From: an uncultured Oscillospiraceae bacterium
Lineage (GTDB): Bacteria; Bacillota; Clostridia; Oscillospirales; Oscillospiraceae
Direction of reading: 5' to 3'
Length of the DNA: 64,000 nt
Assembly: GCA_910587645.1 (NCBI GenBank)
Contig: CAJUNA010000041.1
Span: 186,001 to 250,000 of the forward strand
The notes below the pieces were generated by a model, which was given only the letters and a program-made list of their open reading frames with translations, ran no database searches and was not told where the DNA came from. A program made the position numbers and the translations under genes. Numbering within the stretch: the first letter of the stretch is position 1; the number at the start of each line of letters is the position of its first letter. This document shows positions 42,225-50,839 of the stretch, in pieces.

Positions 42225-42665
42225 TTATATTTCCGCAAGAATCTGCCGGATCCTTGCCGCCGCCTGGGCTACCCGCCGGTGGCTTTTTCCATCGCCTGTA
42301 ACGCCGGCGGTCAGCCCCTCCCCTTCGCAAAGGGCTGGAAAGAAAAAATCACAGTCCGATGGGCAATCGGACCGGTTGAATACCGCCCCCAATGCCCGGG
42401 CTTCACGGCCTACAGCGGCGTTGACTTGTGGCTGGCTGGTAGCGGCCACCACCAGGTACGCTCCTGACAGGTCGCCAGGGCTGTATGGCTTCCGGAGCCA
42501 TCGGGCATCCCCAGCATCCCCCGCTAAGTCCGGAGAGACTACGGTAACCTCCGCTCCATAGCGGCGCAGGGCTTTAGCGCGGCGCAGCCCTACGGCTCCA
42601 CCCCCTACCACAACCGCTTTACGCCCTGTCAGGTCAATAAATAGGGGAAAACGCCTATTTTCCAT
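42225..42665 (-). CDS. Precorrin-2 dehydrogenase (Met8/SirC-like)
   Basis: This 146-residue protein opens FPLFIDLTGRKAVVVGGGAVGLRRAKALRRYGAEVTVVSP, an NAD-binding Rossmann loop GGGxVxxRR like that of CysG-B, Met8 and SirC. It has VVAATSQPQVNAAVGREA and the family motif VFNRSDCPSDCDFFFPAL. It oxidises precorrin-2 to sirohydrochlorin. The C-terminal helical region of larger Met8-type enzymes is reduced, so it may lack chelatase activity. It overlaps cbiL by 11 nt. Having both this enzyme and CbiL marks a branch point between siroheme and corrinoids. Confidence 0.88.
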   Translation of the reverse strand: MENRRFPLFIDLTGRKAVVVGGGAVGLRRAKALRRYGAEVTVVSPDLAGDAGDARWLRKPYSPGDLSGAYLVVAATSQPQVNAAVGREARALGAVFNRSDCPSDCDFFFPALCEGEGLTAGVTGDGKSHRRVAQAAARIRQILAEI

Positions 42666-43344
42666 CCCGTTTTACCACTACCACGGAGAAATAGCCACTA
42701 TCCTCCGCATCGGCAAACTGTGGGAACACCCGCTCTCCTTCCATGCCACAGTTTTCCACCAGCGAAGCGCGGCCTAAAAGTCTATGCTCTGCCAAGGCTT
42801 CCCGTAATTTTCCGATCTCCCGGCCCGCCTTCATAAACACCAGATTGGCGTCCACGGACAAGCAGTCCTCCATATCCCGATGGGAAGCGGGGACGATTAA
42901 CAGCCGGTCGCTGCCCTCGCACAGCCCCCCGCCCAGTGCCGCCGCCACCGCGCAGAAGGACGGCACCCCAGGAATAATCTGCGTTTCGTAGCCAGCTTCC
43001 GCAACCAGACGGTGGGTGTATAAGTACGTGGAATAAATGGAAGGATCCCCCAGTGTCAGGAACGCCACTGTTTTTCCCTGCTCCAGGTACGCAATGACTT
43101 GTTCCGCGTTACGCCGGTAGGCTGCTTCCAATTGCGCCTGATCCCGAACCATGGGCGCGGCACAAAGCAGCAGGGGCTTCCCTTCCACTAGAGAGGACGC
43201 GATTTTCAATGCCGTGCGCTCGCCAGAGCCTTTGTCGGGAACAGCGATGACATCCGCTTCGGTGATGATCCGTTTGGCTTTCAACGTCAACAGTTCCGGA
43301 TCGCCGGGGCCAACCCCAACACCATATAAAATCCCCCGTGCCAT
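42655..43344 (-). CDS. cbiL: Precorrin-2/cobalt-factor II C20-methyltransferase
   Basis: This 229-residue SAM-dependent methyltransferase of corrin synthesis opens GILYGVGVGPGDPELLTLKAKRIITEADVIAVPD. It has AFLTLGDPSIYSTYLYTHRLV and QIIPGVPSFCAVAAALGGGLCEGSDRLLIVPA, which fit CobI/CbiL rather than the other precorrin methyltransferases. An anaerobic lineage suggests the cobalt-early (CbiL) reaction. Other cbi genes must be elsewhere. Its ATG lies one base after the lgt stop codon. Confidence 0.93.
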   Translation of the reverse strand: MARGILYGVGVGPGDPELLTLKAKRIITEADVIAVPDKGSGERTALKIASSLVEGKPLLLCAAPMVRDQAQLEAAYRRNAEQVIAYLEQGKTVAFLTLGDPSIYSTYLYTHRLVAEAGYETQIIPGVPSFCAVAAALGGGLCEGSDRLLIVPASHRDMEDCLSVDANLVFMKAGREIGKLREALAEHRLLGRASLVENCGMEGERVFPQFADAEDSGYFSVVVVKRDGK

Positions 43345-43345
43345 A

Positions 43346-44347
43346 TCAGCCCTCCTCCTTTTCGTCCGCTTGATCCGCTGATTCTTCTACTGATGGTTCC
43401 AATGTGGAGACTGGCACAGGCGCTTCCGCAGCAGCCACCTGGGCTTCCAGGGATTTTTTTAGTGCCAATTTGTTGACAAACAGGTCCTCCTGCCCATGAG
43501 GATGCCGCCTTTTTCCGATGAACAGAACCACTCCGGCGGCAACGACAAATACAATGCTTAAAAGCTGGCTGACCAAGATAGGATGTCCAAACAACTCCCA
43601 ATCAAACAGTTTCAGCGTATCCGTGCGCACACCCTCGATCCAGGCACGGCCTAAACCGTACCAGATGAAATAAAAGCAGGTATTCTCCCCATCAAAGGTT
43701 CGGGCCTTGGAAATCACGAATACAATCAGCAGCAGGCCAACCAGATTCCACAGGCTTTCGTACAAAAAGGTGGGATGGACCTCGATATACTCTGTGGCGG
43801 ACACCCATACCCGCATCCGCCAGGGCAGGGTAGTCTCACCGCCAAACACTTCGCGGTTAACAAAGTTACCCCACCGTCCTACAGCCTGCCCGATCAGCAG
43901 GCCCATGACGCCCAAGTCAGCAAAAGCGCCAAAGGAAATATTCTTCCTCCGGCAGAAAATTTGCAGCACAATAAATGCCATGATGACCGCGCCATAGATG
44001 GCCAGTCCGCCATCCCATATGGCGATCATCTTCCCCCAGTTGAGGGAGCCATCCGCGCGGCGGAACAGGTCCAGATAAAACAGTACATAGTAAATCCTCG
44101 CACCGATGATGCACAGAGGGATCTGCCAGATCATCATGTCATAGATATTATCTTCGGTGATGCCATACTTTTTCCCCTGCTTGCAACAGAACAGCACTGC
44201 CAGAATCAGGCCCGCGCAAATAATAATCCCGTACCACCGCACGCCGTTGGCGATGGGAACGGCCACTACATCCGGGTTGACGGACCAGTCCCCGAACAGG
44301 CCGGGGAAACTAATGGGCATATCGGTTCTCGCGTATTCGTATACCAT
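43346..44347 (-). CDS. lgt: Prolipoprotein diacylglyceryl transferase
   Basis: This 333-residue membrane enzyme transfers diacylglycerol from phosphatidylglycerol to the lipobox Cys of prolipoproteins. It has about seven hydrophobic segments, the signature GRWGNFVNREVFG with the essential Arg/Asn residues, and YIEVHPTFLYES. A charged C-terminal tail of about 40 residues is longer than usual. AAGGAGG lies 5 nt before the ATG. A longer frame upstream is spurious. It sits between the M16 pair and cbiL; in many Firmicutes lgt is beside hprK. Confidence 0.95.
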   Translation of the reverse strand: MVYEYARTDMPISFPGLFGDWSVNPDVVAVPIANGVRWYGIIICAGLILAVLFCCKQGKKYGITEDNIYDMMIWQIPLCIIGARIYYVLFYLDLFRRADGSLNWGKMIAIWDGGLAIYGAVIMAFIVLQIFCRRKNISFGAFADLGVMGLLIGQAVGRWGNFVNREVFGGETTLPWRMRVWVSATEYIEVHPTFLYESLWNLVGLLLIVFVISKARTFDGENTCFYFIWYGLGRAWIEGVRTDTLKLFDWELFGHPILVSQLLSIVFVVAAGVVLFIGKRRHPHGQEDLFVNKLALKKSLEAQVAAAEAPVPVSTLEPSVEESADQADEKEEG

Positions 44348-44357
44348 ATTTTCCTCC

Positions 44358-45629
44358 TTAGTGAAGCGGCTGGATGATAGATAGTGCGGCGCGATCCAGG
44401 GAGATATTCTCCCGCAGGAACGCCTCCACATCAGCTTTGGAGACTGTGTCGAAGATCTCCGGAAAGCGGAAATAGTCAAATCCACGGAAATGGCCCTCGG
44501 CCATACTGACAGCAATATTTTCCAGAGAGTTGAGACTGCGGAGCATCCCACCGTAAGCGGCGCGGCGGATCTGCTGGTAGAAATCTTCGTCAATCCCCTC
44601 CCGCCCCAGTTTTTGGGCCTGTTGGGTAATCTCATTGAAGATCCGGCGGGGATCCTTGGCATCGCCGCCCACGTAGACATACTCCGCCCCGGGAAGCATA
44701 TCAAAGTTGCCCCCCAGGCTGCTGTTCACAGCCCCCTCCTCATACAGACGGGTATAGAGAGGGCTGCTGCTGCCGAACAGGACATCGCAGGCCATATCTC
44801 CGATGATGCTTTGGCGCAGAGTCTCACTGCCGCCGGACTGGGGGCGGCACTTATAGCCTGCCAGGAACATGGGCATGGAAACTTCCATGGACTGGGCAAT
44901 CTCATGCCTGGCGGGGGTCAGAAGCTCTTCAGATCCATAGTCCCGCAAAACTGCGGAGCCACCCTCCTTAGGAAGAATGGTTTCCGCTTCCTCCGCCACC
45001 CGGCCAGGATCCACATCCCCGACACAGACCAGAACCATGTTAGACGGGGTGTAAAACGCGCCATGGCATTCATACAGGGTTTGGGGCGTGATCTGCCGGA
45101 TACTCTCCACAGAGCCGGTCACTGGAACGCGGACGGGGCTGTTCTGGTAGAGACACTCCATTAAATTGGCATAAACCCGCCAGTCTGGATCATCCTCCGT
45201 CTCCTGGATTTCCTGGGCAATGATCCCCCGCTCCTTGTCCACGCTCTCCTGAGTGAAGTAGGGAATGGAGACAAAACGCAGCAACGTGCGGAGATTCTCA
45301 TAAAAACAGGAGGTAGAGGTGAAATAGTAGGCAGTCATAGCGTTACTGGTGTAGGCATTATCAGACGCGCCCCGCTGGGCAAATTCCGCCATGACACTGC
45401 CCTCTTCCATGTCGAACATCTTGTGCTCCAGATAGTGGGCAATACCGGCAGGCGTGTCCCGCCACATCCCATCCACGCGAAAGCGCAGATCCATACCTCC
45501 GTAGCGGACAGCAAAAAAGGCATAGCTTTTGGTGTGGTAGGGTTTTGACACGGTGATAACCTCCAGGCCGTTAGATAAAGTCTGGCGGTGAACGGATTCC
45601 CCTACCCGGGGATATGCAACGATGCTCAT
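44358..45629 (-). CDS. M16-family zinc peptidase, YfmH/YmfH-like
   Basis: This 423-residue protein has the inverted zinc motif HYLEH (about 65-69) of the M16 (pitrilysin) family, with the further Glu region around 75-145. A second M16 domain follows (SGSLEN-type stretch RSLNSLENIAVSMAEGHF). It is the catalytic member of a pair with the preceding gene, corresponding to Bacillus YmfH/YmfF. Some annotation pipelines link these to EF-P modification, but no efp is here. AAGGAGG lies 7 nt before the ATG, and the gene overlaps its partner by ATGA. Confidence 0.87.
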   Translation of the reverse strand: MSIVAYPRVGESVHRQTLSNGLEVITVSKPYHTKSYAFFAVRYGGMDLRFRVDGMWRDTPAGIAHYLEHKMFDMEEGSVMAEFAQRGASDNAYTSNAMTAYYFTSTSCFYENLRTLLRFVSIPYFTQESVDKERGIIAQEIQETEDDPDWRVYANLMECLYQNSPVRVPVTGSVESIRQITPQTLYECHGAFYTPSNMVLVCVGDVDPGRVAEEAETILPKEGGSAVLRDYGSEELLTPARHEIAQSMEVSMPMFLAGYKCRPQSGGSETLRQSIIGDMACDVLFGSSSPLYTRLYEEGAVNSSLGGNFDMLPGAEYVYVGGDAKDPRRIFNEITQQAQKLGREGIDEDFYQQIRRAAYGGMLRSLNSLENIAVSMAEGHFRGFDYFRFPEIFDTVSKADVEAFLRENISLDRAALSIIQPLH

Positions 45630-46888
45630 GGACACTCCTCCTTGGCTTTCAGGAAATAGATGGTGTCGGGCTTTACCGACTGGGCTGCTTCCTGGATGCG
45701 CTCCGGCGTGACAGCACGAATAGCGGCGGTTAGGCCGGGAATGGTCTCATCGGTTCCGGCAGCAGCCTGTCCCATGACGAAATCCTCCATAGCTCCAGCG
45801 GAATCATCCATAGCCCGCAGGCCATTGAGTAGGGACTGGCGGGCGCCTTCCAGTTCCCAGTCCTCCCACTCCCCCCGGCCCAGGGCATCCAATTGACGGA
45901 AAATCTCCTCCACCGCACGGCTATAGTCGCAGCACTCAATACCGGCGGATACGGTAACCAGGCCCTTCAAGCGGTGATAGGCACTGTCCGCATAGTAGCA
46001 TAGGGACAGCTTTTCCCGCACATTGCAGAACAGCTTCGAAGTGGTGGCTCCGCCAAACATAGCGTTCATCAGCATAGCCGCCGCTTTGTCCTCCCCATCA
46101 ATGCGGAAGCCCATGCACAGCTTCCCCTGGGTTACGTCCATCGTCTCCGTAATGACCTGGTACGGCTCCCGGGAGGGACGGCGCAAGGTAGGCACCGGCT
46201 CGATCGTCCCCTGCCGGGGCAAAGCCGCAAAAGCCCGGGTAAAGGCCCCCGCCACTCGCTGCTCCGGGGCAGAGCCACAATAAAACAGCTCCAGCCGCCC
46301 CTTGGGCAGTACCTCCCGGTACCGGCGGTCCAGGCTGGGCAGGGAGATCTTTTCCACCCCATTGGCATCCCCCACCCGGCCCACGCCATAACGCTCCCCA
46401 GCGCACATTGACTCCAGCAGCCGGTGGGACGCATAAGCTCGTTTGTCATTCATTATACTGCGGATCATATCCGCCAGATTTTCCCGCTCGCTTTCCACAT
46501 AGTCCCGCCGCAAACGGCCACCCTTGGTATCGGGGGTGCAAAAAAACTCGCCCAGCAGATCTGTCAGCTTCTCCAGCAACTTCTCCCCTTTAGGCAGATA
46601 GCAGTCATCAATACAGCTCGCCGCAAAGCCGAAGAGCTGGTTTTCCCCTTTTTTGCGCACGGAAGGAGCAAGCTGCGCACCGTAAAGCATATCCAGCTCC
46701 CGGCCAATGGCGGACATATCCGGACAGCGGACTGTACCACGATTCAGCACGTTGACCAGTAGGGCATTGTGCCCCGCCGTCTCCTGGGACAGAGGAACCA
46801 CCATCTGTGCGCTAAGAAGGCTGGTTTTGAACTTCATCGAGGGAACGCAGGTCAAATAGACGTTCTCCATGAGCTTCTGTCGTGTCAT
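45626..46888 (-). CDS. M16-family peptidase-like protein, non-catalytic partner (YfmF/YmfF-like)
   Basis: This 420-residue protein has the M16 fold but no HxxEH motif near the N-terminus, where HNALLVNVLNRGT replaces it, so it should be inactive. Blocks such as GMRAxxAxA-like LTGGATTSKLFCNVREKLSLCYYADSAY (paraphrased; FGGATTSKLF here) match the family. Inactive/active M16 heterodimers are well known. It is the first gene of the ten-gene operon, with GAAGGAG 6 nt before the ATG. Confidence 0.83.
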   Translation of the reverse strand: MTRQKLMENVYLTCVPSMKFKTSLLSAQMVVPLSQETAGHNALLVNVLNRGTVRCPDMSAIGRELDMLYGAQLAPSVRKKGENQLFGFAASCIDDCYLPKGEKLLEKLTDLLGEFFCTPDTKGGRLRRDYVESERENLADMIRSIMNDKRAYASHRLLESMCAGERYGVGRVGDANGVEKISLPSLDRRYREVLPKGRLELFYCGSAPEQRVAGAFTRAFAALPRQGTIEPVPTLRRPSREPYQVITETMDVTQGKLCMGFRIDGEDKAAAMLMNAMFGGATTSKLFCNVREKLSLCYYADSAYHRLKGLVTVSAGIECCDYSRAVEEIFRQLDALGRGEWEDWELEGARQSLLNGLRAMDDSAGAMEDFVMGQAAAGTDETIPGLTAAIRAVTPERIQEAAQSVKPDTIYFLKAKEECP

Positions 46889-46919
46889 AGGGTTCTCCTT
46901 CTTTTGTCAATTCTACTCT

Positions 46920-46948
46920 AGTATATACCATTTTCTCCTGAGTTTCCA
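46920..46948 (-). promoter_or_regulatory. Probable promoter of the M16-lgt-tetrapyrrole operon
   Basis: TGGAAA and TATACT lie 17 bp apart on the minus strand, about 30 bp before the first gene. The -35 is weak. No cobalamin riboswitch is visible in the leader. Confidence 0.5.
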
Positions 46949-46991
46949 TAGGGGACGATAGATTTTCACAGCTACATGGCCACTTTTTTAG

Positions 46992-47026
46992 AAAGGACAC
47001 AGAAGCGGAGGGCTTCTGTGTCCTTT
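46992..47026. terminator. lysA terminator
   Basis: AAAGGACACAGAAGC and GCTTCTGTGTCCTTT form a perfect 15-bp stem with a 5-nt loop, 25 nt after the lysA stop codon on the minus strand. It isolates lysA from the downstream operon. Confidence 0.85.
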
Positions 47027-47050
47027 GACAGCCGGTTTGGCCTGGTTCCG

Positions 47051-48307
47051 TCACCAGACCGCAGTGGCAAAATAGTCCTCTGGCGTCTCAGCCCGGCGGA
47101 TTAGGGAAACGGAGCCATCCTCCCGCAGCAGCAGTTCCGCAGAACGGAGCTTGCCATTATAATTGTAACCCATGGCGTGGCCGTGGGCGCCTGTGTCGTG
47201 GATCACCAGCAGGTCCCCGCGCTCCACCTCCGGCATCATCCGGTCTACAGCAAACTTGTCGCAGTTTTCGCAGAGAGAACCAGTCACATCCACCATATGG
47301 TCACAGAGGGCGTCCTCCTTCCCCGCAACAGTGATGTGGTGGTATGAGCCATAGACGGCGGGACGCATCAAGTCGGCGGCACAGGCGTCTACGCCTACAT
47401 ACTCCTTATAAATATGCTTGAAATGCAGCACTTTGGTCACCAGGCAGCCGTAGGGGGCCGTCATAAAACGGCCCAGCTCACTGCACAGCGTGACCCCACC
47501 CATCCCAGCGGGAACCAAAATCTCCTCAAATTTCCGGCGGACACCAGCGCCAATGACGGCGATGTCGTTGGCTTCCTCCTCAGGACGGTAGGGTACCCCA
47601 ATGCCGCCAGAGAGGTTGATATAGCGGATGTCACAGCCAGTCTCGTTTTTCAGCTCCACCGCAAGGTGGAACAGGATACCTGCCAGCTCGGGATAGTACT
47701 CATTGGAAATGGTATTGGACGCCAGAAAGGCATGAATGCCAAAATATTTAGCTCCCTTGGCTTTCAACTGCCGGAACGCTTCGGCAATCTGGGGGCGGGT
47801 CATTCCGTATTTGGCTTCGCCGGGTGTGTCCATGACTTGCAGGCCGTCCTTCCCCTCCCCCAGCGTGAAAACTCCACCTGGATTGTAGCGGCAAAAAACT
47901 GTCTCGGGGATATGGCCGATGGACTGCTCCAAAAATTCCACATGGGTTAAATCGTCCAAGTTGATAACTGCTCCCAGCTTGTCCGCAAGCTGATATTCTT
48001 CCGCCAGGGTATTGTTGGAGGAAAACATAATCTCATGGCCCCTAAAGCCGCATTTTTCCGCCATCATCAGCTCCACCAAGCTGGAACAGTCAGCCCCACA
48101 GCCCTCCTCTCTCAATAGTTTCAGGATGGACGGGTTGGGGGTAGCTTTAACGGCGAAGTATTCCTTGAACCCGGGATTCCAGGCAAAGGCATCATACAGT
48201 TCCCGGGCATTCTGACGCATTCCTGCCTCATCATAGAGATGGAATGGTGTGGGATATTGGGCGGCAATTTTATCCAGTTTGGATTTATCTACAAATGGTT
48301 TTTTCAT
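47051..48307 (-). CDS. lysA: Diaminopimelate decarboxylase-family protein
   Basis: This 418-residue fold-type III PLP decarboxylase makes L-lysine from meso-diaminopimelate. The PLP lysine is in EYFAVKATPNPSILKLL. Other marks are GADCSSLVELMMA, the glycine-rich phosphate loop LSGGIGVPYRPEE, and the active-site CENCDKFAVDR. The stretch between strands differs somewhat from the classic LysA, and related decarboxylases (for example carboxynorspermidine type) share the fold. GAGGT lies 8 nt before the chosen ATG. It follows asnS, separated by a strong hairpin. Confidence 0.85.
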   Translation of the reverse strand: MKKPFVDKSKLDKIAAQYPTPFHLYDEAGMRQNARELYDAFAWNPGFKEYFAVKATPNPSILKLLREEGCGADCSSLVELMMAEKCGFRGHEIMFSSNNTLAEEYQLADKLGAVINLDDLTHVEFLEQSIGHIPETVFCRYNPGGVFTLGEGKDGLQVMDTPGEAKYGMTRPQIAEAFRQLKAKGAKYFGIHAFLASNTISNEYYPELAGILFHLAVELKNETGCDIRYINLSGGIGVPYRPEEEANDIAVIGAGVRRKFEEILVPAGMGGVTLCSELGRFMTAPYGCLVTKVLHFKHIYKEYVGVDACAADLMRPAVYGSYHHITVAGKEDALCDHMVDVTGSLCENCDKFAVDRMMPEVERGDLLVIHDTGAHGHAMGYNYNGKLRSAELLLREDGSVSLIRRAETPEDYFATAVW

Positions 48308-48382
48308 GGGCAATTACCTCAATTTTGGGGATCGCGGATGCCGCTTAATTTTTCAGCTGTACTGTTTTTGCAACAGTAAAAG

Positions 48383-48418
48383 GCTCCCGGAGAGTATCAG
48401 CTCTCCGGGAGCTTTTTT
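48383..48418. terminator. Terminator after asnS
   Basis: GCTCCCGGAGAG and CTCTCCGGGAGC form a perfect 12-bp stem with loop TATCAG. T6 follows on the plus strand and TTTT on the minus strand. Only minus-strand genes flank it, so its likely job is to end asnS before lysA. Confidence 0.85.
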
Positions 48419-48477
48419 GCTTAAGCCAAAAGTCACCGGGGATCCGTGGGTGAGAAACTCCTGGGTCAAAGGGCGGA

Positions 48478-49872
48478 TTAAAACTCCGCAGTTCCTACTG
48501 TCCTGGGATGCGGAAGCACATCCCGAATGTTGCTGATGCCTGTCAGATACATCACCATTCTCTCAAAGCCAAGTCCAAAGCCGGCATGACGGCAAGAGCC
48601 ATAGCGCCGCAGGTCGCAGTACCACCAGTAATCCTCCGGTTTCATGCCAAGCGCCTTAATCCGCGACTCGAGCACATCAATCCGTTCCTCGCGCTGGCTG
48701 CCGCCAATGATCTCCCCGATCCCCGGCACCAGGCAGTCCGTTGCCGCAACGGTCTTCCCATCAGCGTTGAGCCGCATGTAGAAGGCCTTGATCTCCTTCG
48801 GATAGTCTGTGACAAAAACCGGCTTTTTAAATACTTGCTCGGTAAGGTAACGCTCATGCTCCGTCTGCAAATCACTGCCCCAGTCTACCTTGTAATCAAA
48901 CTGGCCGTTGTTTTTTTTCAGAATCTCTACGGCTTCCGTATAGGTTACCCGGCCAAAATCCGAGGACGCTACATGCTCCAAACGCTCTATCAGCCCCTTA
49001 TCTACGAAGCTGTTGAAAAACGCCATCTCCTGGGGACATTTCTCCATAACCGTGCGGATAATATGCTTAATCATCGCTTCCGCTACGTCCATGTCGCCCT
49101 GGAGGTCGCAGAACGCCATCTCCGGCTCGATCATCCAAAACTCCGCCGCGTGGCGCTGGGTGTTGGAGTTCTCCGCCCGGAAGGTAGGGCCAAAGGTATA
49201 AACATCCCCAAAGGCCATAGCGAAGTTCTCCGCGTTGAGCTGGCCGGATACTGTTAGGTTCGCCCGCTTACCAAAAAAGTCCTGGCTGTAGTCAACCTCC
49301 CCGCTCTGGGTCCGAGGGGGATTTGCCATATCCAAAGTAGTCACCTGGAACATCTCGCCCGCTCCCTCACAGTCGCTGGCGGTAATGACAGGTGTATGGA
49401 CATAGACAAACCCCCGGTCCTGGAAAAAGCAGTGGATAGCGTGAGCTGCCACGCTGCGGACACGGAACGCCGCAGAAAACAGGTTTGTCCTGGGCCGCAG
49501 ATGGGCAATGGTGCGCAGGTATTCTACGCTGTGGCGCTTCTTTTGCAGAGGGTAGTCGGGGGAGGATGTACCCTCAACCTCAATTTTCTGCGCCTTGACC
49601 TCAAGGGGCTGTTTGGCCTCAGGGGTCAGAACCAGGGTGCCGGTGACGATAAGAGCCGCACCCACATTCTGGGCGGCAATTTCCTTATAATTTTCCAGGG
49701 AATTGGCATCCATGACCACCTGCAAATTCCGGAAGCAGGAGCCATCGTTCAGTTCCACAAAACCGAAGGTTTTCATGTCACGGATAGTACGCGCCCAGCC
49801 GCAGACCGTGACTGTCTGTCCATTCAACTGCTGGCCATCAGCGTAGACTGCCGCTATTTTCATTCTTTCCAT
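48478..49872 (-). CDS. asnS: Asparaginyl-tRNA synthetase
   Basis: This 464-residue class IIb synthetase charges tRNA-Asn. The N-terminal OB-fold anticodon domain (about 15-105) has VTVCGWARTIRDMKTFGFVELNDGS. The catalytic domain has motif 2 TFRAENSNTQRHAAEFWMIEPEMAF and motif 3 GFGLGFERMVMYLTGISNIRDV. It has the AsnRS-type insertion lengths and not those of AspRS. It has its own promoter. I looked for a T-box leader with the TGG specifier end (AGGGTGGNACCGCG) and saw none. Confidence 0.96.
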   Translation of the reverse strand: MERMKIAAVYADGQQLNGQTVTVCGWARTIRDMKTFGFVELNDGSCFRNLQVVMDANSLENYKEIAAQNVGAALIVTGTLVLTPEAKQPLEVKAQKIEVEGTSSPDYPLQKKRHSVEYLRTIAHLRPRTNLFSAAFRVRSVAAHAIHCFFQDRGFVYVHTPVITASDCEGAGEMFQVTTLDMANPPRTQSGEVDYSQDFFGKRANLTVSGQLNAENFAMAFGDVYTFGPTFRAENSNTQRHAAEFWMIEPEMAFCDLQGDMDVAEAMIKHIIRTVMEKCPQEMAFFNSFVDKGLIERLEHVASSDFGRVTYTEAVEILKKNNGQFDYKVDWGSDLQTEHERYLTEQVFKKPVFVTDYPKEIKAFYMRLNADGKTVAATDCLVPGIGEIIGGSQREERIDVLESRIKALGMKPEDYWWYCDLRRYGSCRHAGFGLGFERMVMYLTGISNIRDVLPHPRTVGTAEF

Positions 49873-49922
49873 AGTTTCACCTGCGTTTCTTTAAAATTGG
49901 TGCAAAAATCCAGATTGAAAGT

Positions 49923-49951
49923 ATTATACCGCCTTGCATTGTTTTTTACAA
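49923..49951 (-). promoter_or_regulatory. Sigma-A promoter of asnS
   Basis: TTGTAA and TATAAT lie 17 bp apart on the minus strand, about 52 bp before asnS. Confidence 0.7.
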
Positions 49952-50091
49952 GGGGTTTCCGATTCTTTTCTTCCTGTTCCGCGTGGCATTTTCCCTAAAA
50001 AATTTTTGATTTTTCCATCCTTTATTATCGAAACAGCTAATTCTATTAGGCACCTCTACGCCGCCGGGTCAAAGTCGTAGTAAACAACTGC

Positions 50092-50138
50092 AAAAAAAGA
50101 GTTCCCAACGCGGTATACGCCCTGGGAGCTCTCTTTTT
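50092..50138 (-). terminator. pth terminator
   Basis: On the minus strand AGAGCTCCCA pairs with TGGGAACTCT (one C-A mismatch; G-U if read on the plus strand), followed by TTTTTTT. An inner GCG/CGC pairing lies in the loop. It follows the pth stop by about 35 nt. Confidence 0.75.
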
Positions 50139-50170
50139 AGCCGCATTATCGCCAGTTACATGCCATGCTG

Positions 50171-50755
50171 TTAATTAAATAAATTCTGCGCTTCCGAAAC
50201 CCCTTTTTCCATGACGCACAGCGCCGCGTCAACGGCGCGCCCAACTGCTTCATCTACGGTCTTTTTCTCCTGGGGGGTAAAATGCCCAATGACCCAATCA
50301 ATCATCTCATGTTCCGGATGGGCAGGCGCGCCTACGCCCACCCGAAGCCGTGGAAATTGATCTGTCCCCAGATGGGCAATGATGTTTTTCAACCCGTTAT
50401 GTCCTCCGGCGCTGCCGCCGGAGCGGATGCGCAGCTTTCCCAAAGGCAGCGCCACGTCATCGGAAATCACCAGCACATGATCCGGCGGTATCTTGTAAAA
50501 GCCACCTGCCAGCTTCACAGACTCCCCGCTCAGATTCATGTAGGTCTGGGGTTTCAGCACCAGAACCCGCTGGGAACCGGCACGGATCTCGCCTGTAAGC
50601 GCACGGTAGCGCAGCTTATTGATCTTGATGCCCTCCCGGCGGGCCAGCTCTTCGGCGGCCATGAAGCCGATGTTGTGGCGGGTGGTCTCATACTCCTTGC
50701 CTGGGTTGCCCAGGCAGACCAGGAGCCACTGATAGCCGCCGCTTCCAAATGACAT
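50171..50755 (-). CDS. pth: Peptidyl-tRNA hydrolase
   Basis: This 194-residue enzyme releases peptides from stalled peptidyl-tRNA. It has the active-site blocks LGNPGKEYETTRHNIGF (Asn and His of the catalytic site), SDDVALPLGKLRIRSGGSAGGHNGLKNI (catalytic Asp), and QFPRLRVGVGAP. The ATG is preferred over a GTG two codons earlier because it has GGAG 9 nt upstream. The order glmU-prs-pth is conserved in Firmicutes, and it is kept here. Confidence 0.95.
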   Translation of the reverse strand: MSFGSGGYQWLLVCLGNPGKEYETTRHNIGFMAAEELARREGIKINKLRYRALTGEIRAGSQRVLVLKPQTYMNLSGESVKLAGGFYKIPPDHVLVISDDVALPLGKLRIRSGGSAGGHNGLKNIIAHLGTDQFPRLRVGVGAPAHPEHEMIDWVIGHFTPQEKKTVDEAVGRAVDAALCVMEKGVSEAQNLFN

Positions 50756-50783
50756 AGACACCTGCTCCTTTTCTACTTGTTCC

Positions 50784-50818
50784 CATCAAAAAAGTACCCG
50801 TTGGGTACTTTTTTGATG
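50784..50818. terminator. Terminator between prs and pth
   Basis: CATCAAAAAAGTACCC and GGGTACTTTTTTGATG form a 16-bp perfect stem with a GTT loop, including the A/T tracts. It works in either direction. It would reduce read-through from prs into pth, 28 nt beyond. Confidence 0.9.
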
Positions 50819-50839
50819 CAGTTCATCTTTAATGCGCTG

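Noticed and set aside
44348..44704. N-terminal extension of lgt
   Set aside because: It lies antisense-in-frame over the M16 gene end and lacks a ribosome site. AAGGAGG marks the internal ATG at 44347.
46889..47050. Cobalamin riboswitch at the head of the tetrapyrrole operon
   Set aside because: The leader is about 30 nt long and has no room for the element. The upstream hairpin is the lysA terminator.
49873..50091. T-box leader for asnS
   Set aside because: I looked for the AGGGTGGNACCGCG antiterminator core on the minus strand and did not find it.
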